The notes under the pieces: model-generated | Told to the model about the DNA's origin: nothing | The model's input: only the letters and a program-made list of their open reading frames with translations | Database searches by the model: none | Program-made: the position numbers and the translations under genes | DNA from: Demequina iriomotensis | GTDB lineage: Bacteria; Actinomycetota; Actinomycetes; Actinomycetales; Demequinaceae | Length of the DNA: 64,000 bases | Direction: 5' to 3' | NCBI RefSeq assembly: GCF_000971395.1 | Contig: NZ_BBME01000009.1 | Span: 372,001-436,000 of the forward strand | Shown here: positions 45,644 to 54,453 of the stretch, in pieces | How positions within the stretch are numbered: the first letter of the stretch is position 1 | Layout: each line of letters begins with the position of its first letter

Positions 45644-46306
45644 CTAAGGGCGCTGGGAGAAGCGCTCGAGCAGCTCGCCCTCGCCCGCGACCACCAGCAG
45701 GTCCTCGGGGCCCACGACCGTGTCGGCGTTCGCGTACTCGAACTCCTCGCCGGCGCGCTTCACGCCGATGACGTGGACGCCGTACGAGCCCTGCAGGTCG
45801 AGCTTGTCGAGCGTGAAGTGGTGCGTCTCGCGCGGGGCGCGCATCTTCACGATGGTGAAGCCGTCCTCGATCTCGATGTAGTCGAGCATGTTGCCGCCCA
45901 CCGAGTGAGCGATCCGGGCTCCCGCCTCGGCCTCGGGCAGCACCACGTGGTGCGCGCCGATGCGCTCGAGGATGCGCTTGTGCTCGACGGAGGTCGCCTT
46001 GGCCCAGATCTCCTTGACGCCGATGTCGACCAGGTTGCCCGTGATGAGCACGGATGCCTCGAGGGATGTGCCCACACCCACGACCGCGGCCGAGAAGTCC
46101 TGCGCGCCGATCTGCTCGAGCGCGCGGGGGTCCGTGCCGTCCGCCTCGACGCAGGGGATGCGCTTGGACCAGCGTTCCACCACGGCGGGGTCGCGCTCGA
46201 CGCCGAGCACCTCGACGTCCATGTTGTCGAGCGTGTCGGCGATCGCGGAGCCGAAGCGTCCCAGGCCGAAGACGATGACGCCGGCGGACGAGTCGTTGCT
46301 AGCCAA
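45644..46306 (-). CDS. trkA: Trk/Ktr potassium uptake regulatory subunit (RCK/TrkA)
   Basis: A 220-residue cytoplasmic gating subunit. An N-terminal RCK_N Rossmann domain, GVIVFGLGRFGSAIADTLDNMDVEVLGVERDPAVVERWSKRIPCVEADGTDPRALEQIG, binds nucleotide (GxGxxG). It is followed by the RCK_C domain at about 140-215 (DGFTIVKMRAPRETHHFTLDKLDLQGSYGVHVIGVKRAG). It forms a ring under TrkH. The TTG at 46306 is the start because GAAAGG lies at the right distance, inside the end of trkH (8-bp overlap). Confidence 0.92.
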   Translation of the reverse strand: MASNDSSAGVIVFGLGRFGSAIADTLDNMDVEVLGVERDPAVVERWSKRIPCVEADGTDPRALEQIGAQDFSAAVVGVGTSLEASVLITGNLVDIGVKEIWAKATSVEHKRILERIGAHHVVLPEAEAGARIAHSVGGNMLDYIEIEDGFTIVKMRAPRETHHFTLDKLDLQGSYGVHVIGVKRAGEEFEYANADTVVGPEDLLVVAGEGELLERFSQRP

Positions 46307-47672
46307 TGATCGGCCTTTCTGACGGGTAGCGGATCACGCGGCGCTGCCGGTTGAGCATGAGCGCCGAGGCGAGCGTGAGGGAGCCCACGCGGCCCAGGTA
46401 CATCGTGACGATCAACGTCATCTTCGCATCGTCGCCGATGGATCCGGTGATGCCGGTCGACAGGCCGCACGTCGCGTAGGCGGAGACCACCTCGTACAGC
46501 GCGCGGTCGAGCGCGATGTCGGTCTGCCACATGAAGACGCCGGTGGCGACGATGACGACGAAGAGGCCCATGAGGGTGATCGAGACGGCGACGCGCAGCA
46601 CCTCGGTGCCGATGCGCTTGCCGAAGGCCTCGATGTCGCGCCGGCCGCGCGCCTCGGCCCAGGCCGCGAGGACCAGCACCGCGAGCGTGGTGACGCGGAT
46701 GCCACCGGCCGTCGATCCGGAGCCTCCGCCGACGAACATGAGCACGTCCTCGAGCAGCCACGTCTGCTCCCGTGCGAGGCCGATGTCGAACGACGCGAAG
46801 CCGCCCGAGCGCTGATTGATGGACTGGAAGAAGATGTTGCCGATGGTCTTGCCGGAGCCATGATCGCCGAGGGTGTCGGGGTTGGTCCACTCGAAGACCG
46901 CGAGGAACGAGGCGGAGATGAAGGCCAGCACGGAGACGGTGACGAGCGTGAGCTTGGTGTGCAGCGACCAGCGCTTCGGGTTGCGCCACTGCCGGATGAG
47001 GTTGAGGTAGACCGGGTAGCCGAGCGCGCCGATGAAGACGCCGAGCGCGATGGGCACCAGCATCCAGGCGTCGCCCGCGTACGGATAGAGGCCCACGGGA
47101 TCCGGCGAGAAGCCCGCGTTGTTGAACGCCGAGACGGCGTAGAACACGGAGTAGCCGAGCGACTTGGGCCAGCCGTAGTCGAGCGTGAGGAAGCGCGGTA
47201 CCAGGATCGCGGCGATGATCAGCTCGACGGTGGTGGAGACGATGATCACCGTGCGCAGCAGCGAGGCGAGGTCGCCCAGCCCGGAGGCGCGCGACTCGCC
47301 CGCGGCGAGGATGCGCTGCGTGAGCCCCAGCCGCCGCGAGACCGCGAGGCCCGCGAGCGAGGCCAGCGTCATGATCCCGAGACCGCCGACCTTGATCCCG
47401 AGGCCGATGATCGCGAGCCCCCACGGCGACCAGAACGTGCCCGTGTCGACGGTGGTGAGGCCCGTCACGCAGACCGCGGACGTGGCGGTGAAGAGCGCGT
47501 CCATGAACGGCGCACGATGCCCCTCGACGGTCGCGAACGGGAGCTGCAGCAGCCCCGTGAAGATGAGGATGGTCGCGCCGAAGGCCGCGAGGGTGAGTCG
47601 GGCCGGCGACTCGAGCGCGACCCGGTCGAACCACTCGCCGAACGCGTTGCGCACCGTGCGCAGGCTTGCCAT
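46299..47672 (-). CDS. trkH: Trk/Ktr potassium channel subunit (TrkH/KtrB)
   Basis: A 457-residue membrane protein with four repeated M-P-M units. Selectivity loops are ATSAVCVTGLTTVDTGTFWS, AVSAFNNAGFSPDPVG, INQRSGGFASFDIG and YATCGLSTGITGS. A helix-pore-helix pattern fills the length. With the RCK subunit it imports K+, coupled to Na+ or H+. ATG 47672 (MASLRTVRNAFGEW) is chosen over upstream in-frame starts, which would add a charged stretch not typical of the family. Confidence 0.93.
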   Translation of the reverse strand: MASLRTVRNAFGEWFDRVALESPARLTLAAFGATILIFTGLLQLPFATVEGHRAPFMDALFTATSAVCVTGLTTVDTGTFWSPWGLAIIGLGIKVGGLGIMTLASLAGLAVSRRLGLTQRILAAGESRASGLGDLASLLRTVIIVSTTVELIIAAILVPRFLTLDYGWPKSLGYSVFYAVSAFNNAGFSPDPVGLYPYAGDAWMLVPIALGVFIGALGYPVYLNLIRQWRNPKRWSLHTKLTLVTVSVLAFISASFLAVFEWTNPDTLGDHGSGKTIGNIFFQSINQRSGGFASFDIGLAREQTWLLEDVLMFVGGGSGSTAGGIRVTTLAVLVLAAWAEARGRRDIEAFGKRIGTEVLRVAVSITLMGLFVVIVATGVFMWQTDIALDRALYEVVSAYATCGLSTGITGSIGDDAKMTLIVTMYLGRVGSLTLASALMLNRQRRVIRYPSERPIIG

Positions 47673-47761
47673 GCGTCTCCTCACCTCGGGGCGCGTCCGC
47701 CCTGCTTGCGGCCCCGCGCGTGAGCCTAGCCCCACCCTCATCATCGGCGCGTTCCCCACAC

Positions 47762-47790
47762 TTCACAACTGTCACATCAGCCCCTACAGT
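47762..47790 (+). promoter_or_regulatory. Promoter of the BldC-like regulator gene
   Basis: TTCACA, 17-nt spacer, TACAGT; -10 ends 55 bp before the ATG at 47846. Confidence 0.6.
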
Positions 47791-47845
47791 GGAGAGTGCA
47801 TCCGGCCGATAGAAGCGCTGAATGCTTCGAGAGGGACGAGACACC

Positions 47846-48079
47846 ATGGCCGATTCGCCGCGCACCACCTTCCTCACCGTTGCCGAGGTCGCGGAGATGG
47901 TCCGGGTCTCGCGCATGACGGTCTACCGGTGGATCCACAACGGCGAGCTGCCCGCAGTGCGCTTCGGCCGCTCCTTCCGAGTCCCCCAGCAGGCGGTCGA
48001 GCAGTTCATGGAGCAGGCCGCGCTCGCGGGAGGGTACCTCACCGAAGATGACGGCAGGGCTACCGGCACGGTAGGCTAG
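47846..48079 (+). CDS. Small HTH protein, BldC/excisionase family
   Basis: 77 residues with a single winged-helix of the MerR/excisionase type: TTFLTVAEVAEMVRVSRMTVYRWIHNGELPAVRFGRSFRVPQQAVEQFMEQA. Length and layout match BldC, a developmental regulator in streptomycetes that binds direct repeats cooperatively; in non-sporulating actinobacteria orthologues have unclear roles. The start MADSPRTT is preceded by GAGGGACGAG. It is upstream of bS22 by 86 bp; a separate promoter for bS22 is not obvious. Confidence 0.8.
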   Translation: MADSPRTTFLTVAEVAEMVRVSRMTVYRWIHNGELPAVRFGRSFRVPQQAVEQFMEQAALAGGYLTEDDGRATGTVG

Positions 48080-48165
48080 GGGATCGTCTGTCGCGTCCAG
48101 CGCGGCCTGGACGCCGGCGTGCGTGAGCACGCTCCGCACGTTCGTCAACGAATGAGGTAGGTCCC

Positions 48166-48264
48166 GTGGGTTCCATCATCAAGAAGCGCCGCAAGCGTAT
48201 GTCGAAGAAGAAGCACCGCAAGCTGCTTCGCAAGACGCGCCACCAGCGTCGCAACAAGAAGTAA
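48166..48264 (+). CDS. Small ribosomal protein bS22 (AURKAIP1/COX24-domain protein)
   Basis: 32 residues, very basic: [20 protein letters not shown] and then [12 protein letters not shown]. It is nearly identical to the actinobacterial 30S protein bS22. GTG 48166 is preceded by a GAGGTAGG ribosome site. Found through its conserved sequence; it is shorter than usual gene-calling limits. A GC-rich terminator follows. Confidence 0.93.
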   Translation: MGSIIKKRRKRMSKKKHRKLLRKTRHQRRNKK

Positions 48265-48280
48265 GCGCCTCGCGCTCCGG

Positions 48281-48313
48281 ACGCCCGTCCCGCCACCCGG
48301 CGGGGCGGGCGTT
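48281..48313 (+). terminator. Hairpin terminator after bS22
   Basis: ACGCCCGTCCCGCC pairs with GGCGGGGCGGGCGT with one mismatch, followed by TCTG. It also lies downstream of the convergent glycosyltransferase gene, so it may serve both strands. Confidence 0.75.
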
Positions 48314-48327
48314 CTGCGTTCCCGGGT

Positions 48328-49296
48328 TCAGCGCCGTGCCGAGCCCTGGGTCGCGCGACCGGCGGCATCGGACGATGCGGGCCAGACCTCCGTGACGATG
48401 CGCGCGCGCAGCTCCGCTGACTCGGGTGGGAGCTTGCGCACGAACAGCGCGCGGGCCATCGCCGGATCGGTCGCCGCGCCCGACCGTGCGCGGACGAGCT
48501 CGTCGATGAGGTCGTCGTCGATGTTCGCAGGCGAGAGGCCGTTGCCGCGGGACCAGTAGGCGAAGGTGAGGCTGGGCTCGGCGTCCGCCGCGAACGGCGA
48601 GTTGCCGATGATGGTCTGGAAGTAGCTCTCGTCGGGGCCGAAGGCGTGACGGTAGAGACGGGTGAGCGCGCGGTCGTCCCTGCCGGTCTCGACCACGGCG
48701 CGCGCGGCATCGGCGGTGAGCGCCCACCACGTGGCGCCCCCGAACGGCGTGCGGCCGCCGAGCAGCCGCCGGTACCCGGGGCGTGGCAGATGGAGGCGGT
48801 GGACCCGACGCAGCACCTTGCGCCAGAGGTCCGACCCGACCGCCGGCACCTCTCGGAAGTGGTACTCGGACAGACGCTCGATCGGCTTGCCCTCCTCGGG
48901 CGCCGGCATCGGGTGCAGGTCGATGAACTGGGTCGTGGGCCGCGCGGCGAACGCCTCGACGATCTCCTCGGGGCTGCGCAGCGGGAAGCATGCCCCCGAC
49001 AGCACGACGAGGCGGTCCACGCCCGCGGACAGCGCCTCCGCCATGAGCGCGAGGGTGGCACGCGACAGCGAGAACCCGCCCCAGCTCACGCTGAACCGCG
49101 TGGCGCAGTAGTGCACGCGTGGCTCGTCGGTGTAGTCGCGGAACTCGGACAGGTCGGCCTTGGCGTCCACGTGGATCCAGATGCCGGCGCACGCCTCCAA
49201 GAGCGTGTCGACGAGGACATCGAGGTGCGGAGTCTGCTGGTGGACCTGGATGAGGTAGGCGACCCGGCAGCCCTGGTCGCGCTCCTGCGCGCTCAT
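48328..49296 (-). CDS. GT14-type (core-2/I-branching) glycosyltransferase
   Basis: A 322-residue protein of the bacterial core-2/I-branching family, which includes beta-1,6-N-acetylglucosaminyl- and xylosyl-transferases. RVAYLIQVHQQTPHLDVLVDTLLEACAGIWIHVDAKADLSEF is the N-terminal strand-helix with HVDAK. VSWGGFSLSRATLALMAEALSAGVDRLVVLSGACFPLRSPEEIVEAF contains the usual W-G and SG-x-C/D-x-P-L motif. PFGGATWWALTADAARAVVE and FGPDESYFQTIIGNSPFA follow. No signal peptide. Last gene of the polysaccharide cluster, overlapping the epimerase gene by 4 bp. Confidence 0.85.
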   Translation of the reverse strand: MSAQERDQGCRVAYLIQVHQQTPHLDVLVDTLLEACAGIWIHVDAKADLSEFRDYTDEPRVHYCATRFSVSWGGFSLSRATLALMAEALSAGVDRLVVLSGACFPLRSPEEIVEAFAARPTTQFIDLHPMPAPEEGKPIERLSEYHFREVPAVGSDLWRKVLRRVHRLHLPRPGYRRLLGGRTPFGGATWWALTADAARAVVETGRDDRALTRLYRHAFGPDESYFQTIIGNSPFAADAEPSLTFAYWSRGNGLSPANIDDDLIDELVRARSGAATDPAMARALFVRKLPPESAELRARIVTEVWPASSDAAGRATQGSARR

Positions 49297-50423
49297 CCGT
49301 CCGCACCCTGGTCGAGCGGGGCCGCGGCCCGCGCCGCCTCCTGGTCCGACGGCCATGCCTCGGCCAGCCACTCCGCGGTCCGCGCGAGCGCGGTCGCCGT
49401 CGGGACCGGGGGCGTGTACCCGAGGATCGTCGTCGCATCGTGCATGGGCAGCCGGGTGGCGCACGTGTGGAGCTCGCTCAGCTCGATCGACGGGGCAGGC
49501 GGCTCCGGGTGCGGCAGCGCGAAGCTGCTCGCACGCGGCGGGCTGGTGAGCACGTCGAGCGCCGCGCGCATGGCGTCGCGTGCGCGTGCGGGCACGATGC
49601 GCGGGCTGACGATGCGCGCGCCCGCCTTCATCACGGGCATGAGCGCAGCCGCACCGCGGCGGCGTCCGCGCGAGGCGCCGACCGGCGCGACGGCCGCCAT
49701 GTCGGCGAGGTCGTATCCGAGGCGCTCGACCGCAGGCCGGTAGAAGTCGCGCCACGCGAGCGCATCCTCGTCCGCCACATAGAAGGGCTGGGAGCAGGCG
49801 GACGGATGCGTGAGCGCGATCTCGATCGCGTGGACCAGGTTGTCGACATAGATGTGGTTGCACACCCCCGTGCCGCCCCCGACGAGCATCGCGGCGCCGC
49901 CCTCGAGGTCTCGTGGCAGCGTGGTGAACCACTGCGACCGGGGCCCGTAGACGATGCCCGGGCGCAGGATCGCGACCTCGACGCCCTCGGCCTGGGCCAG
50001 CGCGCGCTCGGCGCGAACCTTGGCGTTGTTGTACTCGACCGCGTGATGGTCGTGCGGCACGGTGTGGTCGTCGGTGCCAGGCGGCGGGTTCTGCCCGAAC
50101 ACGGAAGCGCTGCTGGTGTAGACGAGCCGCGCCACACCGGCATCGCGGCAGGCCTGCCACGCGACCTCGGCCGCGTTGACGATCTGCTGGGGGTCGCCGA
50201 CCATCACGTGCACGAGCGCGTCGCAGCCGCGGATCGCGGCGGTGAGGGCGGGCAGATCGAGCGCGTCGGCCTGCTCCCATCGCGGCACCCCGAACCGGGC
50301 GAGGCGCGCCAGGCTCGTGGCGTTGCGCGCCACCGCGATGACCTCGTGCGCGCCCGTGAGCGTCCACCGCTCCACCAGCCGCGTGCCGACGAACCCGGAC
50401 GCACCGACGATCGCCACCCTCAT
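49293..50423 (-). CDS. NAD-dependent epimerase/dehydratase (extended SDR)
   Basis: A 376-residue nucleotide-sugar enzyme. MRVAIVGASGFVGTRLVERW is the dinucleotide-binding GxxGxxG. CDALVHVMVGDPQQIVNAAEVAWQACRDAGVARLVYTSSASVFG gives the catalytic Ser/Thr region. The expected YxxxK is read as YNNAKVRAERAL. HIYVDNLVHAIEIAL is a typical SDR motif. It probably makes or modifies an NDP-sugar for the surface polymer. ATGA overlaps on both sides show one operon. Confidence 0.85.
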   Translation of the reverse strand: MRVAIVGASGFVGTRLVERWTLTGAHEVIAVARNATSLARLARFGVPRWEQADALDLPALTAAIRGCDALVHVMVGDPQQIVNAAEVAWQACRDAGVARLVYTSSASVFGQNPPPGTDDHTVPHDHHAVEYNNAKVRAERALAQAEGVEVAILRPGIVYGPRSQWFTTLPRDLEGGAAMLVGGGTGVCNHIYVDNLVHAIEIALTHPSACSQPFYVADEDALAWRDFYRPAVERLGYDLADMAAVAPVGASRGRRRGAAALMPVMKAGARIVSPRIVPARARDAMRAALDVLTSPPRASSFALPHPEPPAPSIELSELHTCATRLPMHDATTILGYTPPVPTATALARTAEWLAEAWPSDQEAARAAAPLDQGADG

Positions 50424-51550
50424 CGCAGCGCACCTTCTGCGCGGGCACGCGCCGCAGCGGCCTCGTCCGGCTCGAGGTACGGCAGCGGCATCAGCCGCTT
50501 CATCGCGTACATGGACTCGATGGTCTCCAGCGTGGCCAGGGCGCCCGCGGGATCGACATACGGTCTGCCGCCGTTCGCGACGGCGTTGGCGACGTCGATC
50601 CACTGTGCGGTGAACGCCCCCAGGTGATCGTGCGTGGGCGCCGACCTCTCCGTTGCGCGACCGATGCGCACGCGCGGCGACACCGCGAGCGGCCCGCTCA
50701 CGCCGTCGAGGTCGAGCATGACCTCGGTCGCCTGCCCCGCGCGCCAGGTGACCGTGGCGTGCTCGAACCTCACGACGTACCGGTTCGCCAGCGGCACGTC
50801 CCAGCTGAGCGCGACCCGGCCCTCGGCGCCGCCCGCCCACCGCAGCCGTGCCCGGCTGTTGATCTCCACGCCGCCCATCGCATCGTCCGCGTACTCCTCG
50901 ACCACGGGCGTCCCGAGCCACGAGATCAGCACCTCGAGCAGGTGGACCCCGATGTCGAGCGTGACCCCGCCGCCGCCGAGGCTGCGGTCGAAGAACGAGG
51001 TCGACGCCGCGGTCCAGCGGAACAGGCCGCCCTCGCGTGCATCGATGCCGCGCACGGGGCCGAACCGCTCGGACCTCACCAGCTCCTGCACGGCGCGTAG
51101 CGCCGGGAAGAACCGGCGGAAGTGGCCCACGGCCACGACGCGCTCGTGCTCGGCGGCGGTCGCGAGGATCCTTCGCCCGTGCTCCGCGGTCGACGCGAGG
51201 GGCTTTTCGACGAGCACGCTCGCGCCGGACTCGAGGAGGCCGCAGGCGAGGTCGGCGTGCGTCGCGGCCGGGGTGGCGACGAGCGCCAGATCGGTGACGG
51301 GCGCGGCGTCGACCGAGGCGAAGGTCTCGGCGTCCGGGAACAGGCGCCCGGCTCGCGCGAGGCGCTCCGCGCTGGTGTCGACGAGACCGACCACGCGGAT
51401 GTGGCCGCTGCGCGCAGCCTGCTGGGCGGCGGGTCCCTGGTACTCGGTGGTGACCGCGCCGCAACCGACGATCACCACGTCCACCGGTCGCTTCGGCGGC
51501 GGCGCGTACGGCGTCTCGGGCTCGAGGTGGAGGAGGTCGTCGGTCATCAT
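50420..51550 (-). CDS. Gfo/Idh/MocA family oxidoreductase
   Basis: A 376-residue NAD(P)-dependent sugar dehydrogenase-like protein. VDVVIVGCGAVTTEYQGPAAQQAARSGHIRVVGLVDTSAERLARAG is the Rossmann N-terminal part; VATPAATHADLACGLLESGASVLVEKPLASTAEHGRRI carries the conserved EKP motif. GGGVTLDIGVHLLEVLISWLG contains the catalytic D-x2-x-H pattern in domain 2. It likely oxidises a nucleotide sugar or intermediate for the polysaccharide. The first of two adjacent ATGs (51550) overlaps the upstream stop. Confidence 0.87.
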   Translation of the reverse strand: MMTDDLLHLEPETPYAPPPKRPVDVVIVGCGAVTTEYQGPAAQQAARSGHIRVVGLVDTSAERLARAGRLFPDAETFASVDAAPVTDLALVATPAATHADLACGLLESGASVLVEKPLASTAEHGRRILATAAEHERVVAVGHFRRFFPALRAVQELVRSERFGPVRGIDAREGGLFRWTAASTSFFDRSLGGGGVTLDIGVHLLEVLISWLGTPVVEEYADDAMGGVEINSRARLRWAGGAEGRVALSWDVPLANRYVVRFEHATVTWRAGQATEVMLDLDGVSGPLAVSPRVRIGRATERSAPTHDHLGAFTAQWIDVANAVANGGRPYVDPAGALATLETIESMYAMKRLMPLPYLEPDEAAAARARAEGALR

Positions 51551-52395
51551 GCCGCCTTCAGCATCCGCATGGCGAGGCCCGGGTTGCGGGCCAGGGTGGT
51601 CATCGCGGCGCGGCGATCGCCGCTGGCGCGGAGGTTCCGCGCGAACCTGCTGCGCATCGAGCGCGCGGCCTTCGCGCGGACGGCGGCGGCCCGGCGCCGA
51701 CACTCGGCGCAGTCCTGGTGCGTCGCGGCGTGCCGCGCGGCGACGGTCGAGATGCTGCGCCACATCACCTCGGAGTTCTTGCTCATGCTCCCTGCGACGT
51801 CGCGGTACGCGCTGCGCATCGCAGGAACGTGCAGGAAGGTGCCGCCCACGGAGGCGACGCGCAGCCACATGTCCCAGTCCTCGGCCGAGCGCAGCGTCGT
51901 GTCGAACAGGCCGACCGTCGGCAGGAGGTCGCGCCGCATCACGAAGGCGCATGGCGGCGCGACGTTGCCTCCCAGGAGGCTGTGGAACGGGTCGGTGCCG
52001 AGGTCGCGCTCGCCGAACGTCATCTTCGTCTCGAGCGTCCGCTCGTCCACCGCGTCCGCCACGCCGTGCAGCACGTCGACGGCCGGGTGTGCGTCCAGCG
52101 CCTCTGCGGCCGCCTGGAGCATCCGCGGGCGCAGGAAGTCGTCCGAGTCGAGGAAGAGCAGATGGTCGCCGCTCGACTCGAGGATGCCCCGGTTGCGGGC
52201 GGCGCTCAGCCCGGCGTTGGCCTGGCGGACCGTGCGCACCCCGAGGCGCTTCGCCACCGTCGACGTGTCGTCGTGGGAGCCGTCGTCGACCACGACCACC
52301 TCGGCATCCACGCCTTGGGCGAGCACCGACTCCACGGCGGTCGGCAGGAAGTGCGCCTGGTTGTAGCAGGGGATGATCACGCTGAAGGAGGGCAT
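51547..52395 (-). CDS. Family 2 glycosyltransferase A
   Basis: A 282-residue GT-A fold enzyme: FSVIIPCYNQAHFLPTAVESVLAQGVDAEVVVVDDGSHDDTS, then NAGLSAARNRGILESSGDHLLFLDSDDFLRP with the DxD-like metal site and LGGNVAPPCAFVMRRDLLPTVGLFDTTLRSAEDWDMWLRVA with the ED catalytic motif. The C-terminal ~75 residues contain a C-x2-C segment (HQDCAECRRRAAAVRAKAARS) and basic helices. It transfers a sugar in surface-glycan assembly; donor and acceptor unknown. Confidence 0.9.
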   Translation of the reverse strand: MPSFSVIIPCYNQAHFLPTAVESVLAQGVDAEVVVVDDGSHDDTSTVAKRLGVRTVRQANAGLSAARNRGILESSGDHLLFLDSDDFLRPRMLQAAAEALDAHPAVDVLHGVADAVDERTLETKMTFGERDLGTDPFHSLLGGNVAPPCAFVMRRDLLPTVGLFDTTLRSAEDWDMWLRVASVGGTFLHVPAMRSAYRDVAGSMSKNSEVMWRSISTVAARHAATHQDCAECRRRAAAVRAKAARSMRSRFARNLRASGDRRAAMTTLARNPGLAMRMLKAA

Positions 52396-52402
52396 GGACG
52401 GC

Positions 52403-53359
52403 TCACCTCCCCGCCGCCACGCTCGAGAACGCGTCGCGTGCCACGAGCGGCCAGAACTGCGGGGGCAGCGTCACGGCCTTCCGGGCCGCCGCGAGGGTCG
52501 AGGTGCGCGCGGCCGCTCGCAGGTCGCGCGCGACGGACGTCCTGTACGCGTACCGCGTCGCCGCACGCCGACCGTGCCGGGCCGCCCGGCGTGCAGCGCG
52601 ACGATCGGGCGCACGACGCTGCGTCGCGCGGATGGCCTGGCGCGCGCCCCGCCACATGAGGTCGCTGCTCTTGCTCAGGGAGCCCGAGCTCAGGCGGTAG
52701 ACCGCGAGCGTGTGGTCCATGCGGACCCACGCGCCCGTCGCGAGCGCGACCCGCAGCCACAGGTCGATGTCCTCCGAATGCCACATCACGCGGGAGAACA
52801 GGCCCGCGCGGGCGAGCACGGCCCGGCGGATGACGATCCCGTTGGTCGGGACGGACTCGCCTCGCAGCACGCTCTCCCACGGGGTCGGCTCGAGCGACGC
52901 CGCGGTGTGATGACCCACCGTCGCACCGTCGTCGTCGATGACGGTCATGCCGCAGATGAAGACGTCGGCCTCGGGGTGCAGAGCGAGGTGCCGTTCGAAC
53001 TCCTCGCGGAACCCTGGCAGCAGCTGGTCGTCGCTGTCGAGGAACATCACGAACTCGGCGCGGCTGGCGAGCACGCCGCGGTTGCGGGCCACCGACGGAC
53101 CGGAGTTGGACTGCCGCAGCACGCGCAGGCCGTCGCGCGCCGCAAGCCGGGCCGCCGAGCCGTCCGTCGAGCCGTCGTCCACCACGACGACCGGGATGCC
53201 GTTGACCGCCACGGCCGAGTCCACGGCACCGCCAAGCGTCGCCTCGGCGTTGAAGGAGGGGACGATCGCCTCGAGGAGCGGCGCGGAGCCGGCCGTACGC
53301 GCCCGGGCGACGCTCCGCATCGTCCCCTCCGTCTCCTCGAGCGTGTCGGGCATGGTCAC
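52403..53359 (-). CDS. Family 2 glycosyltransferase B
   Basis: A 318-residue GT-A enzyme similar in plan to its neighbour: LLEAIVPSFNAEATLGGAVDSAVAVNGIPVVVVDDGSTDGS, SGPSVARNRGVLASRAEFVMFLDSDDQLLPGF and RVMWHSEDIDLWLRVALATGAWVRMDHTLAVYR. The C-terminal ~70 residues are strongly basic and may touch the membrane. GTG 53359 and ATG 53353 are both possible starts. The gene lies 7 bp before glycosyltransferase A. Confidence 0.9.
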   Translation of the reverse strand: MTMPDTLEETEGTMRSVARARTAGSAPLLEAIVPSFNAEATLGGAVDSAVAVNGIPVVVVDDGSTDGSAARLAARDGLRVLRQSNSGPSVARNRGVLASRAEFVMFLDSDDQLLPGFREEFERHLALHPEADVFICGMTVIDDDGATVGHHTAASLEPTPWESVLRGESVPTNGIVIRRAVLARAGLFSRVMWHSEDIDLWLRVALATGAWVRMDHTLAVYRLSSGSLSKSSDLMWRGARQAIRATQRRAPDRRAARRAARHGRRAATRYAYRTSVARDLRAAARTSTLAAARKAVTLPPQFWPLVARDAFSSVAAGR

Positions 53360-53384
53360 CGCCTCGGCGCGGGCACGGTCCGGG

Positions 53385-54446
53385 CTACCGGCCGGCCATG
53401 ATGCCCTCGGCGGTGGTGCGCAGGTGGGCGCGGCCGTCGAGGCATGCGGTTCGGATCGGGTCGACAGCTCGGCGCGGGTCGGCGAGCGCCATGAGCTCGG
53501 CCGCCGGCAGGGAGCCCAGCGGCACGCAGAAGTCGTCGGCGCCCACCGTGGTGGCGAAGTCGCTCATCTTGCGCACCGTCTGCACCAGCACGTTCGGCAG
53601 GCCCATCATCGACGCGTAGACCGCGCCATGCAGACGGAACGTCACCATGGACCCGAACTGCGCGAGCGTGCCCATGAAGTGCTCCGGCGTGGACCATGAG
53701 TTGGAGAGCATGACGGGCCGGCCGTGGCGCCGGTGGAGCTCCAGCGCCCGGGCGTCGTCCACGGGGTTCATCGACAGGAAGGTGACGTCCGTTCCGCGCT
53801 GAAGGGCGGCCGCGACCAGCTGCTCCGAGTAGTCGCGGACCTCGGGGACCTCGTCGTAGCCGACGACGAAGACGAGGCCGTCGCCCTCGTGGGGGAACGC
53901 CTCGTCGGGTGTGAGCGCGAGGACCATGTCGCCCGACTGGGTCAGCGGTCCCGCGAAGCCCGAGCTGCGGGCCGCGTCGACGGAGTGAGGGCCCCGCAGG
54001 TGGAGCTCGTCGAACGCGTGCATGTGCGTGACGAGGTCCGGATCGAGACCCCGGTCCGCCTGGCTCCCGGTCTCGATGCCTGGTGAGCCGATGCCGGTGC
54101 CCAGCGCCACCATGCGTCCGGAGCGCTCGCGCAGCTCCTCGAGGACGCGGAAGAAGGGCTTGCTCAGCAGCGTGCCGCCACCGCAGATCGTGAGATCGAA
54201 GGCGATGTTCCTGGCGAGCGCCGATCCCACGGGGTTCGCGATGGTGAGGAAGTCCGGGTAGCGCACCAGCGGCGTACCGGCGAACAGCCTCTCGGCGGCG
54301 AACCACATGCTCGCGTCGCCGAAGTTCCGGCTGTTCCACCAGAAGAACGCGACGCGGCCGCTCTTGCGAGCGTCGGCGAGGAACCGCAGCTGGGCGGTCG
54401 CACGCCGCACGCGCGCGGGGCCCGAGTTCAGGACGCTGGTCTCCAC
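53385..54446 (-). CDS. Polysaccharide pyruvyl transferase family protein
   Basis: A 353-residue protein of the PS_pyruv_trans family, which adds ketal-linked pyruvate to sugars of exopolysaccharides or wall polymers using PEP. RVAFFWWNSRNFGDASMWFAAERLFAG (NFGD motif), DLTICGGGTLLSKPFFRVLEELRERSGRMVALGTGIGSPG (GGGTLL) and MVTFRLHGAVYASMMGLPNVLVQ (RLH-G-x-A-S/G) are the family marks. Pyruvylation makes the polymer acidic and can serve as an anchor for SLH-type proteins. It lies between the Wzt gene (7 bp) and the glycosyltransferases. Confidence 0.85.
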   Translation of the reverse strand: METSVLNSGPARVRRATAQLRFLADARKSGRVAFFWWNSRNFGDASMWFAAERLFAGTPLVRYPDFLTIANPVGSALARNIAFDLTICGGGTLLSKPFFRVLEELRERSGRMVALGTGIGSPGIETGSQADRGLDPDLVTHMHAFDELHLRGPHSVDAARSSGFAGPLTQSGDMVLALTPDEAFPHEGDGLVFVVGYDEVPEVRDYSEQLVAAALQRGTDVTFLSMNPVDDARALELHRRHGRPVMLSNSWSTPEHFMGTLAQFGSMVTFRLHGAVYASMMGLPNVLVQTVRKMSDFATTVGADDFCVPLGSLPAAELMALADPRRAVDPIRTACLDGRAHLRTTAEGIMAGR

Positions 54447-54453
54447 GGCTCTC

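Noticed and set aside
48079..48165. BldC-like gene plus bS22 as an integrative-element excisionase module
   Set aside because: Excisionase-type HTH alone is not evidence for mobility; no integrase or att repeat is present and the BldC-like length and setting fit a housekeeping regulator.
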